IMG/VR virus record: IMGVR_UViG_3300032242_002026
Span: 1-22,477 of that record
Strand: one strand, 5' to 3'
DNA length: 22,477 nt
Source: a virus
Part shown: positions 6,899-12,742 of the stretch, in pieces
Layout: each line of letters begins with the position of its first letter
Position numbering within the stretch: position 1 is the stretch's first letter
Program-made: the position numbers and the translations under genes
The notes under the pieces: generated by a model
The model's database searches: none
What the model was told of the DNA's origin: nothing
Seen by the model: only the letters and a program-made list of their open reading frames with translations

Positions 6899-7254
6899 GT
6901 TGTGGGTGGCTCGTAGTGGCCTGACCGAAGGGTGCCTTCGTTCAGTTCCGGCCACACTTCCAGTGAGTGAATGGCACCCATGACGTTCCATGCCGCATGG
7001 CCGAGATGATCCTCCGACCTGTCTCCTCCCAGAAACAGATACAGGTGGCGCAACGCATGGTTGAGCAGGTCGTTGGCCGGCATGCCCCGCTCCCAGTTGT
7101 AATCGCCATACTTTCTTGCGCCCTCTGCGCACGCTGCTGCCACTGCGGCCAACCCCACCGGAGTGATGAGGTCGTAGCGTGTGTTCTCTGCATCGCTCGA
7201 CCGCACGGCTCCGCTCTCGTACGTCACCCCACCGTCCGCTTGCTTCTTCATCAT
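6895..7254 (-). CDS. dATP/dGTP diphosphohydrolase N-terminal-like protein (DUF5664-like)
   Basis: The 119-residue product has the sequence style of the family named 'dATP/dGTP diphosphohydrolase N-terminal' (DUF5664). It has RYDLITPVGLAAVA, EGARKYGDYNWERGM, DLLNHALRHLYLFLGG and DHLGHAAWNVMGAIH, with acidic and His residues expected for metal-dependent nucleotide hydrolysis. The ATG at 7254 follows AAGGAG with 8-base spacing and overlaps the HD gene's stop by 4 bases (ATGA). Some members were linked to phages that replace adenine with 2-aminoadenine, but the family also occurs in phages with ordinary DNA. With the HD phosphohydrolase it probably adjusts the dNTP pool. Confidence 0.8.
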   Translation of the reverse strand: MMKKQADGGVTYESGAVRSSDAENTRYDLITPVGLAAVAAACAEGARKYGDYNWERGMPANDLLNHALRHLYLFLGGDRSEDHLGHAAWNVMGAIHSLEVWPELNEGTLRSGHYEPPTT

Positions 7255-7766
7255 TTCACCAGCTCCTTGTAGCGTTCCTCGAACACATCTTTGGCGTCCA
7301 TCCACGACAGCGCGACAAGCGCGCCGCCCACCGCTTCGGCTTCGATGCCCCAGTCGTGATCGACCAGCAGCAACGCCCGCTTCTCAAACATCAACGCCCG
7401 CTTGTCACTCACGTGTACGTCCTGCGGCATGGGCCACGACAACTCGAACCGCACAGCTATCGCACGCTGCACCCTCTCCTCCAACTCCCTGTATTCGGGC
7501 AGCATGTGCTTGAGCGGCGTGGCTACGTCACCCAGATACGCTTCGCTGGCGTCGTGCAGCAAACCCCACAACGCATGCTCTGGCGCACACAGCTCACTGA
7601 CCATCACGGAATGTTGGGCCACCGAGTACGGCACTCGCGTGTGTCCGGTGAATCGGTTCACCAGCGACAAGGCGTGCGCTATGTCTGGCAGTCGAATGTC
7701 TTCGGGCGAGATGGCGGCAAGATCCACCAACGCCCCCGTGTACGTTTGCATGGTCGTCTTATTCAT
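7251..7766 (-). CDS. HD-domain phosphohydrolase (YfbR/DatZ-like)
   Basis: The product of about 171 residues shows the HD metal-binding pattern: His in YSVAQHSVMVS, then LLHDASEAYLGD and a downstream Asp. The opening (MQTYTGALVDLAAI, IAHALSLVNRFTGH) matches phage and bacterial phosphohydrolases of the YfbR-like group. DatZ, which removes dATP in Z-genome phages, is related. Such enzymes strip phosphates from dNTPs or dNMPs. The start at 7766 is chosen because it overlaps the previous stop by 8 bases; ATG 7751 is an alternative. No PurZ gene is in the window, so a Z-genome cannot be claimed. Confidence 0.85.
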   Translation of the reverse strand: MNKTTMQTYTGALVDLAAISPEDIRLPDIAHALSLVNRFTGHTRVPYSVAQHSVMVSELCAPEHALWGLLHDASEAYLGDVATPLKHMLPEYRELEERVQRAIAVRFELSWPMPQDVHVSDKRALMFEKRALLLVDHDWGIEAEAVGGALVALSWMDAKDVFEERYKELVK

Positions 7767-8238
7767 GGCTGCATGGCTCCACGACGAGTGACTGCGGCGA
7801 CTGAAGCGCCGACTTGGGGACAAAGTACGCCTGACCGTAGTTGCCGTAGTTAGCTAGGTACTGCTGCTTCTTGGCGTCGCGGGCAAGCATCCAGCCGTGA
7901 ATCTGGAAGTTGTCTGGGCCACCAGTGACCAGCACATAGCAGTCGTTGTCGTCGTCCTTTTCGCGAACGATAAGGTCGTAAGTGTGCCTCGACCTGGTGC
8001 GAATTTGCATCCGTGCGCCAACGTCACCGCCAACGGTGAACGTGTTGACGCTCCCGTTCCAGTAGCGGTTAGTCGCCTTCGCAAACGCACACTCACCCAG
8101 CGCGCCCAAGATGTGTGCGCTCCACTCGTCGTTGGCTTCGAGGGTGTTCTTCAACCCTTTCCGCATGGCCTCGACCTGCCTGCTCACGCCCACCAATGCG
8201 GCACGGCTGACCTCGAACCACTCCAGATTGACGTTCAT
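7759..8238 (-). CDS. Hypothetical protein, possibly nuclease-fold, 159 residues
   Basis: The ATG at 8238 follows AAGGAGG with 4-base spacing and overlaps the previous stop (ATGA), which rules out the longer start at 8271. The N-terminal helical half (VGVSRQVEAMRKGLKNTLEA) leads to ILGALGECAFAKATNRYWNG, then GGDVGARMQIRTRSRHTYDL and DCYVLVTGG. The E...D...QxR order resembles a PD-(D/E)XK fold, but Lys is replaced by Arg, so this is weak. The C-terminus (YGNYGQAYFVPKSAL) resembles sequence-unassigned phage proteins. Function unknown. Confidence 0.65.
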   Translation of the reverse strand: MNVNLEWFEVSRAALVGVSRQVEAMRKGLKNTLEANDEWSAHILGALGECAFAKATNRYWNGSVNTFTVGGDVGARMQIRTRSRHTYDLIVREKDDDNDCYVLVTGGPDNFQIHGWMLARDAKKQQYLANYGNYGQAYFVPKSALQSPQSLVVEPCSHE

Positions 8239-8528
8239 GCGTCCTCCTTGAGCCGGTAGCCAAGCGCCCACAGGATGCGGGCCAGATCATCTCCCTGCTG
8301 CGACACGTGTTCTTCGCTGTGCGTGGGGTTGGCGGCGTGGAGGAACTCATGGATTTCCACGTTGAGCCTCGCCCTGCCCTTGAGCCGTTCGTCAATCAGC
8401 ACCTTCTCTTTGACGTTCGGGTTCTTGGGGTCCTTCATGTACGTCCAGCCGGCCGCCTGACCGTTGAGGCGGGTGTACCGCCACAGCCAGCGGACTCCGT
8501 TGATGAGGAACGAGTGGTTCTCTGGCAT
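8235..8528 (-). CDS. Small HExxH zinc-metallopeptidase-like protein, 97 residues
   Basis: Residues 60-64 are HEFLH, in a helix starting NVEIHEFLHAANPT, with E73 and H74 as possible third ligands. This is the zinc-peptidase signature seen in SprT- and ImmA-like proteins, though this protein is shorter than either. The preceding part (WRYTRLNGQAAGW, KEKVLIDERLKGR) is basic. ATG 8528 overlaps the TAA of the nuclease gene by one base (TAATG). The longer frame from 8708 is only a shadow of that gene. It may process a phage or host protein, or be a non-catalytic relic. Confidence 0.75.
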   Translation of the reverse strand: MPENHSFLINGVRWLWRYTRLNGQAAGWTYMKDPKNPNVKEKVLIDERLKGRARLNVEIHEFLHAANPTHSEEHVSQQGDDLARILWALGYRLKEDA

Positions 8529-9223
8529 TACATTGCTCCCTGTACCTGTGCCACGAACCTGTGGATGTCCTCCAGGCGGAACGTGACAAGCCAGTCGGAA
8601 TCGTTCTTGCGGTGCAGCACGACGGGCGCAAGCTCGCCGCATTGCTCCTTCGACTTTTCCATCACAGCTTGCAGGTTCAGCGCCTGCACCCGCTTCACTT
8701 CCAGCCACAAGCCGGGAGTGCCGGGACTGATAAGGTCGGACGCAGACTCGGTGCCGCTGTGCTGCTGCGACCGTCTGGCGTTGGCTCCGGGAAGCAGCCT
8801 GTTCCAGTGATCTTTGGCCTCAAGCTCGCCGGCCTTGCCCTTCTTCCTGCTGTTGATTGCCATGAGTGTTAGCTCCGGTGGGAATCCGTTGCGCTTTCGG
8901 AACCACATGATGCGTTCGGGCGGGACTTCGGGGTCGTACCCCAGATGCTTCTTGTGACGGAGAGAAGCCAAGAACGAAGGGTCGTAGTTGGCATCGTCTG
9001 TTTCACGCTTGGCTGTGAGGCACATGCCTTTGGTGACGTTGTTCTTGCCGCCGCTGTGCAAGCCTTCGTGACACCACAGGCAGAGCCGCAACAAGGCCCG
9101 CCGGTCGTGGACTCGGCCGGCACCTTGCACAAGGTGGTGGATGTGCAAGGCTTCAGTCCTCGTCCAGCACAACGAGCAAAACGGATACTGCTTGGCGAAG
9201 GTCGATAGCACTTCATTGCTCAC
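8528..9223 (-). CDS. Fusion of HNH-like zinc-finger nuclease and PD-(D/E)XK nuclease
   Basis: The start is a GTG at 9223, overlapping the previous TGA (GTGA), with AAGGAGG 4 bases upstream. Residues 16-56 form an HNH-like unit: C16-x2-C19, H29-H30, C48-x2-C51, H52 and H56, with the RVHDRRALLRL core typical of phage HNH proteins. After a linker, residues 121-200 match the phage PD-(D/E)XK family: NSRKKGKAGELE (E133), SASDLI (D163) and WLEVKR (E175, K177). This second part also occurs alone in other phages. ATG 8863 has a GGAG 9 bases upstream and could give the second domain separately. It probably resolves or cleaves DNA during phage recombination or packaging. Confidence 0.85.
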   Translation of the reverse strand: MSNEVLSTFAKQYPFCSLCWTRTEALHIHHLVQGAGRVHDRRALLRLCLWCHEGLHSGGKNNVTKGMCLTAKRETDDANYDPSFLASLRHKKHLGYDPEVPPERIMWFRKRNGFPPELTLMAINSRKKGKAGELEAKDHWNRLLPGANARRSQQHSGTESASDLISPGTPGLWLEVKRVQALNLQAVMEKSKEQCGELAPVVLHRKNDSDWLVTFRLEDIHRFVAQVQGAM

Positions 9224-9465
9224 TCATCCTCCTTCACCACAGCGCCCACGATCCTGCGGACGGCGGCGTCGAACATCTCGGAGTCCTCCTTCGTCTTGAA
9301 CTCAATCTCCCAGCGGAAGGTGCGCTCGCCGGTCAGAAGGTTGACGGCCTCCTCCCGCCGATGGATGCGGCACGCGGCGACTCCGCCCAGCGTCCTGGCA
9401 CCAGCGACCAGTTCCTCGTTCTCCTTGAACATCGCGCTCAACGCCTGCGACAAGAATCCAGTCAT
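9220..9465 (-). CDS. Hypothetical small protein, 81 residues
   Basis: The ATG at 9465 has AAAGGAG with 8-base spacing, better than the upstream in-frame ATG at 9495. The product (MTGFLSQALSAMFKEN, then RIHRREEAVNLLTGE and RWEIEFKTKEDSEMFD) is soluble, with a mixed alpha/beta look. It is the first gene after the 341-base non-coding stretch and precedes the nuclease fusion by a 4-base overlap. No family is recognised. Confidence 0.65.
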   Translation of the reverse strand: MTGFLSQALSAMFKENEELVAGARTLGGVAACRIHRREEAVNLLTGERTFRWEIEFKTKEDSEMFDAAVRRIVGAVVKEDE

Positions 9466-9806
9466 AAGAATCACTCCTTTGATGGTGTTACTCATAAGAC
9501 AATCCCTTCTCTCAATCGCATCTGCCCATGCTTGAAGGCTTGCTCGGGGTGCAAGGCGACCAATCCCCAGCAGTGACGCTAGGGTTGGCCGCACCTGCCC
9601 ACGCTCGTTAGGTCGCTGTGGGGGTGACCTTTCGCCGCAGGGGCTAAGGCGTCGAGACCTGCTTGTCGAGCATCCTGCTGCCCGCGTGACTTCGGCCTGT
9701 CTCTTCCGGCTGCCTAGCTGGTGTGTCACGATCCCTTCTGGTTCCAGCAACCACGCCACACGCCAGAGGTTTTCCCAACCCGTGCGGCGGACCAACCATC
9801 AACCTG
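9466..9806. other. 341-base intergenic stretch, possibly structured or regulatory
   Basis: No convincing gene lies here. The minus-strand frame that covers it reads as arginine-rich, unlike its neighbours. Read on the minus strand it contains AGGTC...GACCT (about 9611-9631) as a small inverted repeat, and a CCTCTGG...CCAGAAGG pairing near 9736-9770. It could hold a promoter for the downstream minus-strand genes or a structured RNA. No clear promoter hexamers or terminator were seen. Confidence 0.35.
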
Positions 9807-10196
9807 CTACCTCATTGGCTTGATGCTCCAGAGGGAGCGGAAGTCTTCGTATTTGCGTGCCTTGCTAAAGGCGAGGTAGCTCCTGCCGGCGACGGCCCGC
9901 ATAGGTACGCACACAGCAAGGCTCCTGCCAACATGCACGCCAACCACAGCATCCACGTTGAGCGCTGAATACCGGCGTCTGCAACGGACGCCGCACCGCA
10001 AGCTGACGCGCATCCTGTGGCCGGCTGTGGACTTGACTTGGATTCTCCAGACACGGCTCCCGCAGTAGGCAAGGAGGTCGTAGCCGTGATCCACCAGCGG
10101 CACTGCCACTGAGTAGCCAGCCATGAGCAGCCGCTGGACAGCGACAGCCACGCCGATCTCACCGATTGTTTTTCCGTCAAGCGATCCATCGCTCAT
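9807..10196 (-). CDS. PD-(D/E)XK endonuclease-like protein (PDDEXK_5-like)
   Basis: The 129-residue product carries a clear nuclease-fold order: E13 in TIGEIGVAVA, D40 in DHGYDLLAYC, and Q53-V-K55 in RIQVKST. This resembles the PD-(D/E)XK family 5. The ATG at 10196 follows GGAGG with 4-base spacing and overlaps the helicase stop (TGATG). Its position after a helicase suggests joint work on replication or recombination intermediates. The C-terminus (VAGRSYLAFSKARKYED) supports a DNA-binding role, but specificity is not visible. Confidence 0.8.
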   Translation of the reverse strand: MSDGSLDGKTIGEIGVAVAVQRLLMAGYSVAVPLVDHGYDLLAYCGSRVWRIQVKSTAGHRMRVSLRCGVRCRRRYSALNVDAVVGVHVGRSLAVCVPMRAVAGRSYLAFSKARKYEDFRSLWSIKPMR

Positions 10197-11722
10197 CACG
10201 CCTCCTGCTTGGAAGCCTCCGGGTTCCGACGGCCAAGTTCCCTCCTGACCGCTGCCTTGAACGGGGTCTCCTTGCGCTGCGACTGAAGCACCCACGACAG
10301 GTAGCCTGCCGGGATACTGTCAAGCCGCACGCCCTTGTACTGGCCGTACATCATCCGCCAGCCACGACGCTTCTGGCCCTCTGGCTCAGCGAACAGGTCG
10401 CGGGTGTGCTGATCGAACGACACGCCAACGATGAGCTGCTTCCGCTTCTCCATGAGCGCCGAAGCCTGTGCCTCAAGCTCGGCCTGCTCGAATGCGTCGG
10501 CCTCACGGATGGCCTCTAGCGGATCCACGCCTTCGGCTGAGAGCGTTCCTGCCAGACGCTCCCTGCGGGCCGGAGACTTGCGAAGCTGATGGTCGAGGAC
10601 GTCGAACACGGACAGCAGCTGGTGCTTGCTGCTGGCTCCGGTGATGTCGTAAACGTTGAAGTGCGTCTTGTCGCTGGCCGCAATCGCCGCCTGCCGCTGC
10701 TCCTTCGTCATGTCCGAACTGATGACGCCCGGCAGGGGCCGCGTGCCTCTGCCGATGCGTTGCTCATAGCGGGACAGCGAGCGCGTTGGAGCCGCCATAT
10801 AGATGTTGCGGAGGTGTGGGAAATCCCAGCCGTACCCTAAGATGCCGACGTTGACGATGATCTTGCTGTCGCCGCCAACGAAGGCAGCCATGTTCGCCTT
10901 CCGCTCGACCAAGTCCTGCTTGCTGTGGACGACGCTGACGTTGGCCCCGTACCGCTGGAACACCTCGACCAGCAGCTTGGCCTGCCGGACGCAGTGCGCG
11001 TAGACGACTGACGGCTGGCCCTTGTACGTGGACAGGACGAGGCTTGTGACCTCTTGTGCGCAATGCTCTGCCGTCAGGACTGCGGCCAGCTGCTTCTTGT
11101 CCCACTCGCCGGCCACCTCGTCCACCATCGTCAGGTCGAAGCTGGTGGCTTCGGACAGGAAGCACTTGGGCGGGATGAGGTATGCGTCGTCAATGGCCTC
11201 TCGCAGCGGGTACACGACCTGCGGGCGTGGGAAGTACCGCAGCCCCTTGCCCTTGCCCTTGTAAGGCGTGGCGGAGCAGCCGACGACCGTAGCCCCACGT
11301 GCCTCGAACCACTGGAGCATCTCCTCCATCTTCGGAGTGATGCCCACGTGGCACTCGTCCACCATCACAAGGCTGACGCGCTCGTAGGCCCGTGCCGCAT
11401 AGCGCCGCCTGGACAGCAGGCTGGAGCGGGACGCAACGATGACACGGTTGCGCAGCCCCTCAATGCTCTCGGCGTACATGCCTCCCTGCTCGACATCGCA
11501 CGGTTCGTCAAGCCGCTTCTCCAGCCGGCTCTTGGCTTGGTGCATCAAGTCGATCAGCGGGGCAATGACCAGCGGGTAGCGGGCAAGCCGGCACAGCTCC
11601 GCAATGACCTCCGTCTTGCCGGTGCCGACTGGCAGGCAGAACGTGATCCTGCGGTCGCCCTGCTTGGCGGCACGGCACACTTCCCGCACGGTGCTGATCT
11701 GGTAGTCACGCAGGACAACCAT
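10196..11722 (-). CDS. Superfamily 2 DEAD/DEAH-type helicase
   Basis: This 508-residue protein has the SF2 helicase motifs in order: Q-motif-like LRDYQ, Walker A PVGTGKT (residues 31-37), motif II DECH (122-125), motif III SATP (150-153), and motif VI QRIGRGTRP in the second half. It looks like a type III/ResIII-related phage helicase and probably unwinds DNA during replication or recombination using ATP. The ATG at 11722 overlaps the previous stop (TGATG) and follows GAGG with 5-base spacing. The open frame further upstream to 11830 overlaps the small basic protein gene and is not used. The C-terminal third shows no additional known domain. Confidence 0.93.
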   Translation of the reverse strand: MVVLRDYQISTVREVCRAAKQGDRRITFCLPVGTGKTEVIAELCRLARYPLVIAPLIDLMHQAKSRLEKRLDEPCDVEQGGMYAESIEGLRNRVIVASRSSLLSRRRYAARAYERVSLVMVDECHVGITPKMEEMLQWFEARGATVVGCSATPYKGKGKGLRYFPRPQVVYPLREAIDDAYLIPPKCFLSEATSFDLTMVDEVAGEWDKKQLAAVLTAEHCAQEVTSLVLSTYKGQPSVVYAHCVRQAKLLVEVFQRYGANVSVVHSKQDLVERKANMAAFVGGDSKIIVNVGILGYGWDFPHLRNIYMAAPTRSLSRYEQRIGRGTRPLPGVISSDMTKEQRQAAIAASDKTHFNVYDITGASSKHQLLSVFDVLDHQLRKSPARRERLAGTLSAEGVDPLEAIREADAFEQAELEAQASALMEKRKQLIVGVSFDQHTRDLFAEPEGQKRRGWRMMYGQYKGVRLDSIPAGYLSWVLQSQRKETPFKAAVRRELGRRNPEASKQEA

Positions 11723-11979
11723 CACGACCTCGCCTTCTTCTTGCGGGTGCGGGTCTTCTTGGGTGCGGCGGCCTTCGGCTGAGGCTCGACCGGCTCCGCA
11801 GGCACGACAGGCTCCACGACCTGCGGCCACCGGGCCTGCAAGCGGGACAAGATTTCAACCTCCGCCAGAACTTGCGGAAGGAACTCGACGCAGAACTCCA
11901 GAGCATCGTCCGGTGACAGACGCTGCCTCGCAGCTGCGTAAGCGAAAGCACGACAGATGGTGATGAGCTGTTCGTTCAT
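11722..11979 (-). CDS. Small protein with basic C-terminal tail, 85 residues
   Basis: The N-terminal half is helical (MNEQLITICRAFAYAAARQR, ALEFCVEFLPQVLAEV). It is followed by a proline-rich stretch and a basic tail (KAAAPKKTRTRKKKARS) suited to nucleic acid binding. The longer frame to 12201 is arginine-rich and looks non-coding. No strong Shine-Dalgarno precedes ATG 11979. It lies between the ERF gene and the helicase and could assist either, though this is context only. Confidence 0.55.
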   Translation of the reverse strand: MNEQLITICRAFAYAAARQRLSPDDALEFCVEFLPQVLAEVEILSRLQARWPQVVEPVVPAEPVEPQPKAAAPKKTRTRKKKARS

Positions 11980-12055
11980 GGGTATAAGGTTGCCGTCCGA
12001 TCCGGTAGGCCGACGGCGGGCCGGAGGAGTCGCCCAGACCTGCGTGGTGATGCGG

Positions 12056-12742
12056 TCAGGCAGGGGCCAACGCCGGCTCCTGCTTCTGCGTGGTCTTCGG
12101 TGCGGCGGCGGGCGTCTTGCCCTCCAAGTCCGCAGCCAGCTTCTCCATGCGGGACAGAGCCGCCTGCGTGAGCGTGCCTTCGATGACACGCTGCTTGGCA
12201 CGGGTCAGCACGGCGTTCCGGTCGGCGGTGGTCTTCGATGCACGAAGCTTGTCGCAGCCGATCCGCTCGAACTGGGACTCCTCGTTGACCGCAGCCTCGA
12301 CCGACACCCGGTTGGCGGTGGCACCGTCGTCGTCGTCGTCGGCAGCGATGCCAACGATGGCACACAGGGCGATCCGCTTGAGGTACGTCGCCGCCGCCGC
12401 CAGCTTCTGCGGTTCGATGTTGCCCTTGAGGGGCAGGTACGAACGCTGGAACTGGCCGCTCTTGTGGCCGATGGTGGTGACCAACATCAGCGCCCCCTCG
12501 TCCGAGAACGGAGCGAAGGACTGCGTGATCGTCAGGCCGTTCTCTGAGAGCGGCTGGCGGATCGTGTCGAAGATGGTGGCAAGGTCGGCGTAGTCGGGGA
12601 TCGGCTGGCCCGACTTGTCACGCTTGGCGAAGTGCGACACGCAGGTGCGCGGTGCGTTGCGGGACGCCCCGAACGCAACCGACATGGCTGCAAACAGTTC
12701 GTTGACATGGTCGCTCTGTTCTTTCCAAATGGAATGATTCAC
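12056..12742 (-). CDS. erf: ERF-family single-strand annealing protein
   Basis: The 228-residue protein matches the ERF family of phage annealing proteins. It has YADLATIFDTIRQPLSENGL, SDEGALMLVTTIGHKSG, and the IEPQKLAAAATYLKRIALC signature, followed by GIAADDDDDG. The family binds single-stranded DNA and promotes strand annealing and phage genome circularisation. The start is the GTG at 12742, which overlaps the exonuclease stop (GTGA) and follows GGGGAG with 6-base spacing; upstream ATG 12811 lies inside the exonuclease gene. The C-terminus is Ala/Pro/Gln-rich and probably disordered. With the exonuclease it makes a RecE/RecT-like pair. Confidence 0.92.
   Translation of the reverse strand: MNHSIWKEQSDHVNELFAAMSVAFGASRNAPRTCVSHFAKRDKSGQPIPDYADLATIFDTIRQPLSENGLTITQSFAPFSDEGALMLVTTIGHKSGQFQRSYLPLKGNIEPQKLAAAATYLKRIALCAIVGIAADDDDDGATANRVSVEAAVNEESQFERIGCDKLRASKTTADRNAVLTRAKQRVIEGTLTQAALSRMEKLAADLEGKTPAAAPKTTQKQEPALAPA

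Noticed and set aside
6895-7766. A full 2-aminoadenine (Z) genome pathway
   Set aside because: Only two hydrolase families of the wider group are here. PurZ is not visible and these families occur in ordinary phages.
9495-9795. The arginine-rich minus-strand frame upstream of the 81-residue gene as coding
   Set aside because: Its composition is unlike its neighbours, and a better Shine-Dalgarno lies at the internal ATG 9465.
11980-12201. N-terminal extension of the small basic protein
   Set aside because: It is a run of Arg/Pro residues overlapping the ERF gene in another frame and looks like a shadow.
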